From an uncultured Alsobacter sp. (GTDB lineage: Bacteria > Pseudomonadota > Alphaproteobacteria > Rhizobiales > Beijerinckiaceae): a DNA stretch of 64,000 nt. Positions 41,490-50,659 of this stretch are shown one piece after another; the first letter of the stretch is position 1, and every line of letters begins with the position of its first letter. A program made the translations under genes and the position numbers. The notes below the pieces were generated by a model. That model ran no database searches, was not told where the DNA came from, and was given only the letters and a program-made list of their open reading frames with translations. Location: the NCBI RefSeq assembly GCF_945952055.1, contig NZ_CAMFHB010000017.1, positions 1 to 64,000 on the forward strand, given 5' to 3'.

Positions 41490-43595
41490 ATGCCGAAAGC
41501 GTTTGCCCACCTCCTGTCACCAGGGCGCATCGGGACGCTGCAAACCCGCAACCGGATCGTGATGTCGGCGATGGGGAGCGACCTTTCCGGAGAAGAGGGG
41601 CGGGCCGGTGACCGCATCGTCGCGTACTACGCGGCGCGTGCGGCTGGCGGGGCGGGATTGATCGTCACCGAAGCGGTGCCGGTCGCCTACCCGAGCGGCT
41701 ACAGTCGTCCCCACGCGTTGGCTCTCGCCGACGAGGTCCAGCGCCAGGCTGCCCGTGCGCTCGTCGCGGCCGTCCAGCGACACGGTGCGCGTATCGCCAT
41801 GCAGCTCAATCATCATGGTCCGCTCGCCAAGCGCGACATGCTGTCCGGCCAGCCTTTGCTCGTGCCCTCGGAGCCGGAGCCCGGGCCACGAGCACGGCAA
41901 CCCTACCTGCCGGACGAGGCGGACATCGTCCGCCGGCAATGGGCCGGTGCGCCCCCCGTCACGTACACGGCATTGTCCCGGCAAGACATCGCGGCGCTCC
42001 TCGATCACTACGCCGAGGCCGCGCGCCACGTCCGCGACGTCGGTGCCGATGCCATTGAGATCCACGCCGCTCACGGGTTCCTGTTGTCCTCGTTCCTGTC
42101 GCCCCGGAGCAACCGCAGGACCGACGACTACGGGGGCTCGACGCAAGCTCGTGCGAGGCTCTTGCTCGAAGTGATCCGGGCCGTGCGAGACGGTGCGGGC
42201 ATCGGCTTCCCCATCTGGTGCAAGCTCGACACCCAGGAGCACGACACGCCGGGTGGGATCACGTTAGCCGATGCGATCGAGACCGCCCGCCTCGCCCAGG
42301 CGGAGGGCATCGCCGCGATCATGGCCAGCTGCAACGCAAACCTTGCGAACCCCACGGCCCTGACGCGCAGCAACATTCCGGACGAGCACGAGTGGATGGT
42401 GGGGAACGCCACCGCTTTGCGAAAGGCCTTGGACATCCCCGTCATCACAGCAGGCCGCATCGGCTTTGCCCGGGCCAATGCGCTGGTACGCCGCGGCGCC
42501 GTCGACTTCATCGCGTTCGGCAGGCCGATGCTGGCCGACCCCGACTTTCCCAACAAGCTCGCCGGGAACCGCGAGGCGGACGTCCGGCCCTGCGTCTACT
42601 GCTACGCCTGCATCAGCCAGCTTTCCTTCGATGAACCCGTGAAGTGCGCGGTCAATCCCGCTACTGGGCGAGAGGCCGAGGTCCGGGTGGTACCGGCGAC
42701 GCGTCCTTTCCGGATCGCCGTGGCGGGAGGCGGGCCGGCCGGTCTCGAGGTGACGCGGCGCCTTGCCCTGGCTGGGCACCACGTCTCTCTTTTCGACACG
42801 GGGGCCGAACTCGGCGGGACGCTGCGCTTCGCCGCGCTCGCCTACCCCCCCAACGAAAAGCTGCTGCGCTGGCTGACGAGCGGTGTCCAGCACGCCAGCG
42901 TCGACGTCAGGCTGCGCCATCGGTTCGACGCAGTAGACGCCCTGCGGCTCAGGCCCGATGCAATCGTCCTGGCGACAGGCATGGTGATAGCGCAGTCGGA
43001 TATTCCAGGCGCCGAACTCCCCCACGTGTTCGATGGTGCACGGCTGCGCGCTCTGGCCGCGGGAGCCGATCCCGCCTCACCCATGCTCTGTGCCCTCGGG
43101 ACCATTGCGGGCTGGCTCGGGGTCAGGCCCGGGCCGGCAGGCCTTCGGCGCCTTGCCCGCGTGTGGACCCCATTCGGCCGGCGTGTTGTCGTCATCGGCG
43201 GCGACCTGGTCGGTCTCGAGCTGGCCGAGTTCCTTAGCCATCACGGACACGCGGTCGCCGTCGTGCATCGCCATGCGCAACCGGGACGCGGGCTCTATCT
43301 CGTCCGTCGGGCTGCAGTCCTGGACCGCCTGCGGCGCGGCGGGGTGAGCATCATCACCGATGCGCAGGACGTACGGATCGAGGATGGATGGGTGGCGTTC
43401 AGGGACGTCGGCGAGCGAAAAATCGAGGCCGACAGCGTCATCATCGCCGAAGCCACGCCCGACCACCCGGCTTCGCCCGCCGCGTTCGCCGATCTTCGCA
43501 TTCCGGTCCACGAGATCGGCGACCGGGTCGCACTCGGCTACATCGAAGGAGCGCTGGCATCTGCGGCACGTGTGGCTCGGGACATCGGCGGGTGA
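41490..43595 (+). CDS. NADH:flavin oxidoreductase, 2,4-dienoyl-CoA reductase/BaiCD-type (FMN + 4Fe-4S + FAD)
   Basis: A 701-residue multi-domain reductase. Residues ~1-350 are an old-yellow-enzyme barrel (RNRIVMSAMGSDLS, MQLNHHGPLAKR, EIHAAHGFLLSSFLSPRSNRR, DDYGGS). A 4Fe-4S cluster follows, with the cysteines of CVYCYACI and CAVNP (~ residues 370-392). The FAD/NAD(P)H half starts with VAGGGPAGLEVTRRLA (~410) and contains VVVIGGDLVGLELAEFL (~570). Start at 41490 is next to GGGA and matches the family N-terminus. It reduces activated C=C bonds, for example in enoyl- or dienoyl-CoA intermediates. Converges with livM. Confidence 0.9.
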   Translation: MPKAFAHLLSPGRIGTLQTRNRIVMSAMGSDLSGEEGRAGDRIVAYYAARAAGGAGLIVTEAVPVAYPSGYSRPHALALADEVQRQAARALVAAVQRHGARIAMQLNHHGPLAKRDMLSGQPLLVPSEPEPGPRARQPYLPDEADIVRRQWAGAPPVTYTALSRQDIAALLDHYAEAARHVRDVGADAIEIHAAHGFLLSSFLSPRSNRRTDDYGGSTQARARLLLEVIRAVRDGAGIGFPIWCKLDTQEHDTPGGITLADAIETARLAQAEGIAAIMASCNANLANPTALTRSNIPDEHEWMVGNATALRKALDIPVITAGRIGFARANALVRRGAVDFIAFGRPMLADPDFPNKLAGNREADVRPCVYCYACISQLSFDEPVKCAVNPATGREAEVRVVPATRPFRIAVAGGGPAGLEVTRRLALAGHHVSLFDTGAELGGTLRFAALAYPPNEKLLRWLTSGVQHASVDVRLRHRFDAVDALRLRPDAIVLATGMVIAQSDIPGAELPHVFDGARLRALAAGADPASPMLCALGTIAGWLGVRPGPAGLRRLARVWTPFGRRVVVIGGDLVGLELAEFLSHHGHAVAVVHRHAQPGRGLYLVRRAAVLDRLRRGGVSIITDAQDVRIEDGWVAFRDVGERKIEADSVIIAEATPDHPASPAAFADLRIPVHEIGDRVALGYIEGALASAARVARDIGG

Positions 43596-43626
43596 TCGAC
43601 GACGGCTCGGCAGCGGGCGCCGCAGG

Positions 43627-44601
43627 TCATGTCTGGCGCGATCGTTCCAGCATGGCCGCGATCTCGCCCACGATGCCTCGACGGAACGCCAGCACGCAGG
43701 CGATGAAGATGATCCCCTGGAGGGCCTTCACCCACACGCCGAAGGCCGCGAGGTAGGTCAGCATCGCTACGACCACGGCCGCGCCGACCACGGGTCCCGT
43801 CAGCGTCGCGACGCCGCCCACCAGCGTCATCAGGACGACTTCGCCGGACATCGTGAATTCGACATCGGTGAGCGTGGCGATCTGCAAGGCGATGGCCTTC
43901 AGGCCTCCGGCCAGACCCGACAAGGCGCCCGAAAGAGCAAAGGCGAGCAGCTTGAACCGAGGGACGTCGTAGCCGAGGGAGATGGCGCGACCTTCGTTTT
44001 CCCGGATGGCGCGGAGCACGTGCCCGAAGGGCGAATGCACAGTGCGGTAGATGACGGCGAACCCCGCCAGGAAGACTGCGAGCGCGTAGAAGTACATGAC
44101 CCGGTTGTCGGTGAGGTCCAGCATGGGCAGGGCGGACCGCTGCGGCACGCCCTGGATGCCGTCCTCGCCGCCGGTGAATTTCGCCTGCAGCGCGGCAAAG
44201 TAGACGAGTTGCGCCAGCGCCATGGTGACCATGCCGAAGTAGATGCCCTGGCGCCGGATCGAGATCCAGCCGAACACCACGCCGAGGCCTCCTCCGGTGA
44301 CAAGGCCTGCCAAGATGGACAGCTCGGCCGGCCAGCCCCAAGCCTTGGCGGCATAGGCCGTGACGTAGGCCGATCCGCCGAAAAAGGCTGCATGGCCGAA
44401 GCTCAGGAGACCTGCAAACCCCATCATCAGGTTGAACGCACAGGCAAACAGCGCAAAGCACAAAACGTTGATCAAGAAGATCGGGTAGAGCAGGAACGGC
44501 GCGACCAGGGCCACGCAGGCTGCTGCTGCGACCAGCGCGGCGCGCCGTGCTGTGTGACTAGCCCCCCGCGACGGGACGGCGGTGCTCGCCGACGCCATCA
44601 C
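43627..44601 (-). CDS. livM: Branched-chain amino acid-type ABC permease LivM
   Basis: A 324-residue inner-membrane permease of the LivM kind. About nine helices; family marks include NLMMGFAGLLSFGHAAFFG (~ residues 60-78), GIYFGMVTMALAQ and the cytoplasmic loop RAIRENEGRAISLGYDVPRFK. Its ATG overlaps the livH stop (ATGA). Liv-type systems in catabolic clusters often import aromatic or other carboxylic acids rather than amino acids, so leucine transport should not be assumed. Confidence 0.92.
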   Translation of the reverse strand: MMASASTAVPSRGASHTARRAALVAAAACVALVAPFLLYPIFLINVLCFALFACAFNLMMGFAGLLSFGHAAFFGGSAYVTAYAAKAWGWPAELSILAGLVTGGGLGVVFGWISIRRQGIYFGMVTMALAQLVYFAALQAKFTGGEDGIQGVPQRSALPMLDLTDNRVMYFYALAVFLAGFAVIYRTVHSPFGHVLRAIRENEGRAISLGYDVPRFKLLAFALSGALSGLAGGLKAIALQIATLTDVEFTMSGEVVLMTLVGGVATLTGPVVGAAVVVAMLTYLAAFGVWVKALQGIIFIACVLAFRRGIVGEIAAMLERSRQT

Positions 44602-45476
44602 GCGGACCTCCCCATGAGGCCCGACGGCCGGAAGGTCAGGATCAGGATCATGGCGACGAAGATGACGGTGCTGGCGGCGGGCGGGTAGAAGACCTTGGTC
44701 AAACCTTCCACCAGGCCCAGGCCGAAGCCGGTGAGGATGGCGCCTGGAATGGAACCCATTCCTCCGATGACCACGACCGCGAAGACGACCACCATGAGGT
44801 TCGAGCCCATGATGGAGCTGACCTGGTACAGCGGAGCCGCGAGGACCCCGGCCAATGCGGCCAGGGCCACGCCGAACGCGTAGGTCAGGGTGATCATGAG
44901 GGGGACGTTGATCCCGAACGTCCTGACCAGAACGGGGTTTTCAGTCGCTGCCCGCAGATAGGCTCCCAGCCGGGTCTTCTCGATCAGCAGCCAGGTGGCG
45001 ATGCAGACCACCAGCGAAACGCCCACGACCCAGAGCCGGTAGATCGGCAGGAGCATGTAGTCGAGATCGATGGCGCCCGACAGGGCGGGTGGCGGCCGAT
45101 AGGGTTGTCCCGACACGCCGTACTGGGCGCGATATGCGCTTTCGACGACGAGCGCGATGCCGTAGGTGAGCAGGAAGCCGTAGATGTGGTCGAGTTCGTA
45201 GATGCGCCTCAACAGAAAGCGTTCGATGGCCACGCCGAACACGGCCACGATGGCGGGGGCGAGGACCAGTGCCGCCCAGTAGTTGATGCCGAGGTAGTTC
45301 AGCAGCATCCACGCCGTGAACGCGCCCATCATGTACTGGGCGCCGTGCGTGAAGTTGATGATGTTCAGGAGGCCGAAGATGACGGCAAGTCCGAGGCTGA
45401 GGATGGCGTAGAACGACCCATTGATCAGGCCCAGCAGGAGCTGTCCCAGCAGGACTTCGATGTCGAAGGATGGCAT
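44598..45476 (-). CDS. livH: Branched-chain amino acid-type ABC permease LivH
   Basis: A 292-residue permease with about eight helices. LGLINGSFYAILSLGLAVIFGLLNIINFTHG at the N-terminus is the hallmark (here described in two parts: NGSFYAILSLGLAVIFG then NIINFTHG). The ending VFYPPAASTVIFVAMILILTF is also typical. It forms the channel with LivM; the order on this strand is livG-livF-livH-livM. A 28-bp gap follows livF. Confidence 0.91.
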   Translation of the reverse strand: MPSFDIEVLLGQLLLGLINGSFYAILSLGLAVIFGLLNIINFTHGAQYMMGAFTAWMLLNYLGINYWAALVLAPAIVAVFGVAIERFLLRRIYELDHIYGFLLTYGIALVVESAYRAQYGVSGQPYRPPPALSGAIDLDYMLLPIYRLWVVGVSLVVCIATWLLIEKTRLGAYLRAATENPVLVRTFGINVPLMITLTYAFGVALAALAGVLAAPLYQVSSIMGSNLMVVVFAVVVIGGMGSIPGAILTGFGLGLVEGLTKVFYPPAASTVIFVAMILILTFRPSGLMGRSA

Positions 45477-45504
45477 GTCCGTTCAGACTTTCCCGGTTGC
45501 GTGA

Positions 45505-46221
45505 TCAGACGCCAAGGTAGGCCTCGAGCTTCTGCGTGTTCCTGGTCAGGTCGGCATTGCTGAAGACGTCCACGGTCCTGCCTTCCTCCACGACGAAGTG
45601 CCGGTCGGCGACCGTGGAGGCGAAATGAAAGTTCTGCTCGACCAGCAGGATGGTGAATCCGCGCTGCTTGAGCAGTCGGATCACCGTGCCGATCTGCTGG
45701 ACGATCACGGGCGCCAGGCCTTCCGTCGGTTCGTCGAGAAGCAGCAACTTGGCTCCGGTCCTCAGGATTCTCCCGATCGCCAGCATCTGTTGCTCCCCGC
45801 CCGAGAGCTTCTTGCCGTAGCTGCGCCGGCGCTCGGCGAGGTTCGGGAACAGGGCGTGAATTTCGCCGACGCTCAGTCCTCCCGGCTTGATCACGGGGGG
45901 AAGCATCAGATTCTCGTCGACGGTGAGGCTGGCAAAGATGCCACGTTCTTCGGGGCAGTACCCGATCCCTAGCCTCGCGATCCGCTCGGGAGGCAACGCG
46001 ATGAGCTCGCGCCCTGCGAAACGGACGGACCCCGTCCGCCGCGATACGACGCCCATGATGGAGCGCAGCGTGGTCGTCTTGCCGGCCCCGTTGCGGCCCA
46101 GCAACGTCACGACCTCGCCTTCCCGGATATCGATGTCGATGCCGTGCAAGACGTGAGACTCGCCATACCAGGCGTGAAGACCTTCCACCGTCAGGAAGGC
46201 GGTGCCGGTTCGATCAGGCAT
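45505..46221 (-). CDS. livF: Branched-chain amino acid-type ABC ATPase LivF
   Basis: A 238-residue ATPase. Walker A is LGRNGAGKTTTLRSI (~residues 37-51), the signature is KLSGGEQQMLAIGRIL and Walker B is LLLLDEPTEGLAP; VEQNFHF carries the family Gln in place of the usual switch His context. The start overlaps the livG stop by 8 nt. It energises the LivHM permease together with LivG. Confidence 0.93.
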   Translation of the reverse strand: MPDRTGTAFLTVEGLHAWYGESHVLHGIDIDIREGEVVTLLGRNGAGKTTTLRSIMGVVSRRTGSVRFAGRELIALPPERIARLGIGYCPEERGIFASLTVDENLMLPPVIKPGGLSVGEIHALFPNLAERRRSYGKKLSGGEQQMLAIGRILRTGAKLLLLDEPTEGLAPVIVQQIGTVIRLLKQRGFTILLVEQNFHFASTVADRHFVVEEGRTVDVFSNADLTRNTQKLEAYLGV

Positions 46222-47047
46222 GACCCTGTCCCATGTAGGCCTCGATCACGGCAGGATTCCGGGACACGTCGTCGTAGGCACCTTCCACGAGGATCTCTCC
46301 GCGCTGGAGGACCGTGATCGTGCTGCACAGGCGAGCGACCACGCGAAGGTTGTGTTCGACCATCAGCACGGTGCGCCCCTGCGCCACCGAGACGACAAGG
46401 TCCGAGATCTTCTCGATGTCCTCCATCCCCAGCCCGGCCATGGGCTCGTCGAGCAAGAGGATGGAGGGGTCGAGCGCCAGCGTCGTGGCGATCTCGAGGG
46501 CGCGCTTGCGTCCATAGGGGAGGTCGGCGGCCCGTGTCTGGGCAAAAGCCGTGATGCCAACCGACTCGAGCAGCGCGTCCGCGCGCGCGTCGAGCACGGC
46601 CAGCGAGCGGTCGGACCGCCAGAACTGGTAGAAGGTCTTCAGGTCCCGCTGCAGCGCCACCCGTACATTCTCGTGCGCCGTGAGATGCGGAAAGACCGAC
46701 GAAATCTGGAATGAGCGGGCCACGCCCCGCCGTGCGATCTCTGCCGGCGCGAGCGTGGTGACATCCTGCCCGTTGATCACGATGGTCCCGGCGGTGGGCG
46801 GCAGGAAGCGCGTGAGCAGGTTGAACAGGGTCGTCTTGCCCGCGCCATTGGGGCCGATCAACGCGTGGATCGCACCCCGCCGTACGCGCAGCGTGACGTC
46901 CTTCACGGCGCAGAAGTCACCAAAGGCCTTTGTCAGACCCGACGTTTCAATGGCCCATGGCTGCAAGATGAGGAGTTCTCCGTCCCGCGACGTCACGAGG
47001 AGGGGACAGGCGACGCCAACGGCGCCGAACTTCCTCCTCCCTGCCAT
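46214..47047 (-). CDS. livG: Branched-chain amino acid-type ABC ATPase LivG
   Basis: A 277-residue ATPase by the longest frame. Walker A is IGPNGAGKTTLFNLL; PTAGTIVINGQDV and the LivG-type ARSFQISSVFPHLTAHENV follow, then LPYGRKRALEIATTLA (a variant signature normal for LivG) and ILLLDEPMAGLG. The family usually begins about 10 residues before LTKAFG, so the first ~27 residues may not be translated. A TTG at 46966 would give a more typical N-terminus. First gene of the Liv operon, divergent from the DUF6282 gene. Confidence 0.9.
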   Translation of the reverse strand: MAGRRKFGAVGVACPLLVTSRDGELLILQPWAIETSGLTKAFGDFCAVKDVTLRVRRGAIHALIGPNGAGKTTLFNLLTRFLPPTAGTIVINGQDVTTLAPAEIARRGVARSFQISSVFPHLTAHENVRVALQRDLKTFYQFWRSDRSLAVLDARADALLESVGITAFAQTRAADLPYGRKRALEIATTLALDPSILLLDEPMAGLGMEDIEKISDLVVSVAQGRTVLMVEHNLRVVARLCSTITVLQRGEILVEGAYDDVSRNPAVIEAYMGQGHA

Positions 47048-47191
47048 GGAAGATCGAGGCAGGCTCCTGCATCGAATACGTCCAAACGGACGATGAGACC
47101 TCCGGGCAGCAGCCTACCGTGAGCGTGCGGGTCGCCGGCCGGGGAGAACATCCACCGTTGGACCGGGACTCATCTGGAACGGTGCCAACTC

Positions 47192-48094
47192 ATGGCTGAA
47201 AAGATCTCCATCGACGGCTTCATCGACATCCACATCCATACGGCTCCGGCACCTTTCACGCGGATCGGCGACACGGCCCAGGTCGCGAAGTGGTGCGCTG
47301 AAGCCGGCATGGGCGGCGCAGTCATCAAGAGCCATTTCGAGAGCACGGTCTCGAAGGTTCATCATGGGCAGGAAGCAGTCCCCGACTACCCCGGCTTCAA
47401 GCTCTTTGCCGGTGTTGCTCTCAACCGCGGGGTCGGGGGCATCAACCCGGGAGCCGTCGAAATCGCGCTGCACCAGGGCGCGAAGATGGTTTGGCTGCCA
47501 ACCTTCGATTCCTGCGCTCACATCAACTTCTACGGTGGTGCCGGCAAGTACGGTGGCTTCAAGAGCATGTCGTTGGGCTTTCGCGGGGGTTACTCGGCAC
47601 GGGGAAACTACACGGTGCTCGACGAGGGAAAACGCCTGACCGCCGAAGCGAAGGAAGTCATCGACATCATCATCGAATACGATGCCGTGCTGTCGACGGC
47701 CCATGTCTCCAAGGAAGAGATCTACGCGGTCGCGGAGTATGCCCAGCAGAAGGGCCTCAAACGGATGTGCGTCACCCATCCCGAGGCTCCCGTTCCCGAC
47801 ATCGGCGTCGACGCCATGGTCGAACTGTCACGCCAGGGCATCTACATGGAGTTCTGCGCCGTCAATTGCTTCCCCATGACGCACACCTATCCGCTCGACC
47901 GGATGAAGGAGGCGATGGAGGCCGTCGGCCCGGACTACGCGATCATCTCGAGCGACTCCGGCCAGCCCTGGATGCCGAAGCCGCCGGAGGCGCTGCGCAC
48001 CTACGCTCAGGGCCTGCACGAGAAAGGGCTCTCGCCGGCCGTGATCCGCAGGATGGGAAAAGACAATCCCGAACGGCTGCTGGGCGTGGCTTGA
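47192..48094 (+). CDS. DUF6282 family protein, putative metal-dependent hydrolase
   Basis: A 300-residue protein matching DUF6282, a group of amidohydrolase-like barrels. Visible metal-type motifs are DIHIHTAP near residues 12-19, VIKSHFEST (~44-52, Lys-x-His), STAHVSKEEIY (~167) and THPEAP (~192), plus a late Asp in ISSDSGQP. This His/Asp distribution is compatible with a one- or two-metal site. It has no signal peptide. It is followed by the Liv-type receptor gene after 38 bp, on the opposite strand from the livGFHM genes, so it probably acts on the compound imported by that system or on a near product. Confidence 0.78.
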   Translation: MAEKISIDGFIDIHIHTAPAPFTRIGDTAQVAKWCAEAGMGGAVIKSHFESTVSKVHHGQEAVPDYPGFKLFAGVALNRGVGGINPGAVEIALHQGAKMVWLPTFDSCAHINFYGGAGKYGGFKSMSLGFRGGYSARGNYTVLDEGKRLTAEAKEVIDIIIEYDAVLSTAHVSKEEIYAVAEYAQQKGLKRMCVTHPEAPVPDIGVDAMVELSRQGIYMEFCAVNCFPMTHTYPLDRMKEAMEAVGPDYAIISSDSGQPWMPKPPEALRTYAQGLHEKGLSPAVIRRMGKDNPERLLGVA

Positions 48095-48132
48095 ACAGAT
48101 CTTGAAACCAGACATCGAAGGGGGAAACAGCG

Positions 48133-49368
48133 ATGACGAAGATTGGCGGCATGGCGCCGCAGCGGCGCGACGTGTTGAAGATGGCGGGCTCGCTCGCCCT
48201 GCTGGGAGCCGGGATGAACCGCGCGTTCGCGCAGGGCAGCCCGGTCAAGATCGGTGTCCTCAACGACCAGAATGGCCCGTATTCGGACCAGGCCGGGCCG
48301 GGCTCAGTGGTCGCCGTCAAAATGGCGGTCGAAGACTTCGGCCCGACAGTTCTCGGGCGCCCCATCCAGATCGTCGTCGGGGATCACCAGAACAAGGCGG
48401 ACATCGGAGTCGCCATCGCCCGGGAATGGCTAGGGCCAGGCGACGTCAGCATGATCACCGACTTCGCCAACTCCTCCATCGCTCTGGGGGTCCGCGAACT
48501 CCTTGGACCGAACAAGAAGATCGGCCTCTTCACCGGCGTGTCGACAACTGAACTGATCGGCAAGTCGTGCACGCCCTACGGCTCGCTCTGGGGACATGAC
48601 ACCTGGGCCATCTCGGCGGGTCTTGTGCGGGCGGCGATGGCGAAGGGAGCGAAGACGTTCTACTTCATCACGGCCGACTATTCATTTGGTCATTCGTTGC
48701 AGGCGGACGCAACGGGGGCCGCGGAAGCAGGCGGTGGCAAGGTCGTCGGTACGTCGCTCCATCCCGTCAATTCCAACGACTTCAGTTCGTACCTCCTCGC
48801 CGCCCGGTCCTCGAAGGCCGATGCCGTCGTACTGGCGAACGGCGGAGCCGACCTGACGAACTGCCTCAAGCAGGCGGCGGAGTTCGGGTTGACGAAACGG
48901 CAGTCTGTCCTCACGCCGCTGATGTTCATCGTCGACGTGCACAGCCTCGGTCTTGAGATCGCCCAGGGCCTGACCTTCACGCAATCGACGTACTGGGACA
49001 TGAACGACGAGACGCGCGCCTGGGCCAAGCGGTTCTTCGCCCAGCGGGGAAAGATGGCGAGCGACTCCCAGGTCGCCTGCTACTCGGCCACCCTGCAGTA
49101 CCTGAAAGCGGTCCAGCGCGCCGGCACGCTCGATGCGGACGCCGTCATGAAGGAACTGCGGGCCACGACCATCTCCGACGTCTTCACGAAGAACGGCAAG
49201 ATCCGCGAAGATGGCAAGATGGTTTATGACCGGGTCCTCGTTCGCGTGAAGAAGCCAGAGGAATCCAAGTATCCTTGGGACTATTGCGAAGTCCTCGGCA
49301 TGGTGCCTGCCGCCGAGGCATTCCGTCCGTTGGCGCTCAGCAAGGAATGCTCGATGGTCAAGCTCTGA
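48133..49368 (+). CDS. Liv-type ABC substrate-binding protein, Tat-exported
   Basis: A 411-residue periplasmic receptor of the Peripl_BP_6 family. A twin-arginine signal is present (QRRDVLKMAGSLALLG, residues 10-25; cleavage after AFA at ~33). The body opens with VKIGVLNDQNGPYSDQAGPG and has the two-lobe pattern (KTFYFITADYSFGHSLQ, FSSYLLAARSSKADAVVLAN). GGGGGAAA ribosome binding site. It is the likely receptor for LivHMFG. Receptors of this sub-type often bind aromatic or other organic acids in degradation clusters. A stem-loop terminator follows. Confidence 0.9.
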   Translation: MTKIGGMAPQRRDVLKMAGSLALLGAGMNRAFAQGSPVKIGVLNDQNGPYSDQAGPGSVVAVKMAVEDFGPTVLGRPIQIVVGDHQNKADIGVAIAREWLGPGDVSMITDFANSSIALGVRELLGPNKKIGLFTGVSTTELIGKSCTPYGSLWGHDTWAISAGLVRAAMAKGAKTFYFITADYSFGHSLQADATGAAEAGGGKVVGTSLHPVNSNDFSSYLLAARSSKADAVVLANGGADLTNCLKQAAEFGLTKRQSVLTPLMFIVDVHSLGLEIAQGLTFTQSTYWDMNDETRAWAKRFFAQRGKMASDSQVACYSATLQYLKAVQRAGTLDADAVMKELRATTISDVFTKNGKIREDGKMVYDRVLVRVKKPEESKYPWDYCEVLGMVPAAEAFRPLALSKECSMVKL

Positions 49369-49410
49369 AGGCTCGCACACCGAGTGCGCGTGCCTCCTCG
49401 CGAACGGTTC

Positions 49411-49438
49411 GCCCGCAGGCTCGCAGCCTGCGGGCTTT
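49411..49438 (+). terminator. Stem-loop terminator after the Liv-type receptor gene
   Basis: GCCCGCAGGCT (49411-49421) pairs perfectly with AGCCTGCGGGC (49425-49435) around CGC and is followed by TTT. It is 43 bp beyond the receptor stop and separates the Liv unit from the next importer operon. Both position and structure fit intrinsic termination. Confidence 0.65.
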
Positions 49439-49569
49439 CGCGTGTCGAGGGCCCGAGCAGGCGGGCGCTGCAAGCTTTAGGATCTATCCGGTCCGGGCTT
49501 TCTCATGCCACGATCGGAAAAACAGGGTCCCCTGCCAAAGGCGGGGACGGGACAGGGAGGAGGTCGACA

Positions 49570-50643
49570 ATGAACAGACTCGCAATCGCCATCGCTGCCG
49601 CAGTGTGCTTCTCGTGCGTCGCTGAAACCCGCGCCCAGGCCCCCGACTTCCAGACGGTCCTCAACGCCGCGAAGCGCGAGGGGACCCTGGTGGTGCGTAT
49701 CACCAATCCGAGCTTGCCGCAGACGCACAAGGCTCTCGAAGAGGCGTTCAACAAGCGCTTCGGGCTTACCGCGAAACTGGAATGGACACCGCAGGGCGCG
49801 CCGCAGACGAACACCCGGGTGATTGCCGAAGCCGGGAGCGGACGCGGTTCGGTCGACATCGTCGGGCTCGGGAGTGCCGAGGACGTGGAGGCGCTTCGCA
49901 GCCGCGGCCTCGTGAAGACCTATCCTTGGGTCGAGGTCTTCGGGAAGGAGCTTCCGGGGCTGGATGCGGCCGTTAACGGCGTGATGCCGGACCTGCGGGG
50001 GACCTCGTTCGACCTCCTCGACGCCGTCTACGGCGTGGGCTGGAACAGCACCATGCTGAAGGACGAGGAGGTGCCGCGAAAAACGACGGATCTGCTCGAT
50101 CCCAAGTGGAAGGGCAAGCTGTCGCTCAATGCGTTCTTCCTCAATCCTCTCCCCACGGTCGCCTATGTGATCGGCCAGCCGGCGCTCATGGACTATGCGC
50201 GCAAGCTCATGGAAAACCGGCCGATCATGCAGAAGGGCAGCCCTGTCGTGATGCAGGCGCTGTCGGTCGGACAGGCCCCGCTCGGCATCATCACCTACCA
50301 TGGCGCGCAACGTGCGCTGCAGCAGGGCCAGCCGGTGAAGTTCCGCCTCTTCGACGACTACGTCATGGTCTACGAGGGGCTGGTCTACATCCCCGAGAAT
50401 GCCCCGAACCCCAATCTCGCCCGGCTCTTCCTCGCGTGGCTGGCCACCGAGGGAACGAGCGTGGCGGCGCAGTTCGAGGCGATGCCGCGGCTCAGCGACA
50501 AGGGATCGGACGTGGCGCGCGTGGTCCAGCAGGCCCTGGACAAGGGCGCCAAACTTGCGGCCCCGCCTTCGCTCGCCGAAGTGGCCGCCCAGGCCAAGCT
50601 GCGCGAGGACCTGACGAAGCTGATCACCAGTACCGGCAATTGA
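49570..50643 (+). CDS. ABC transporter substrate-binding protein, Fe3+/organic-ion type
   Basis: A 357-residue periplasmic receptor. Start at 49570 is set by GGGAGGAGG and by a Sec signal peptide (residues 1-22, cleavage near TRA-QA). The rest follows the SBP_bac_1/FbpA-like pattern: LNAAKREGTLVV, then the extended lobe with DLLDPKWKGKL and LARLFLAWLATE near the end. The adjacent Tyr-Tyr pair used by FbpA to bind iron is not visible; DDYVMVYEG is the nearest. So the ligand may be an organic anion rather than iron. First gene of a three-gene importer unit. Confidence 0.85.
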   Translation: MNRLAIAIAAAVCFSCVAETRAQAPDFQTVLNAAKREGTLVVRITNPSLPQTHKALEEAFNKRFGLTAKLEWTPQGAPQTNTRVIAEAGSGRGSVDIVGLGSAEDVEALRSRGLVKTYPWVEVFGKELPGLDAAVNGVMPDLRGTSFDLLDAVYGVGWNSTMLKDEEVPRKTTDLLDPKWKGKLSLNAFFLNPLPTVAYVIGQPALMDYARKLMENRPIMQKGSPVVMQALSVGQAPLGIITYHGAQRALQQGQPVKFRLFDDYVMVYEGLVYIPENAPNPNLARLFLAWLATEGTSVAAQFEAMPRLSDKGSDVARVVQQALDKGAKLAAPPSLAEVAAQAKLREDLTKLITSTGN

Positions 50644-50659
50644 GCCGTCGCCACGCGTC

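Noticed and set aside
43627-48094. Dedicated leucine/isoleucine/valine uptake locus
   Set aside because: The transport family is certain but the surrounding catabolic genes and DUF6282 make another carboxylic substrate at least as likely, so no amino acid is assigned.
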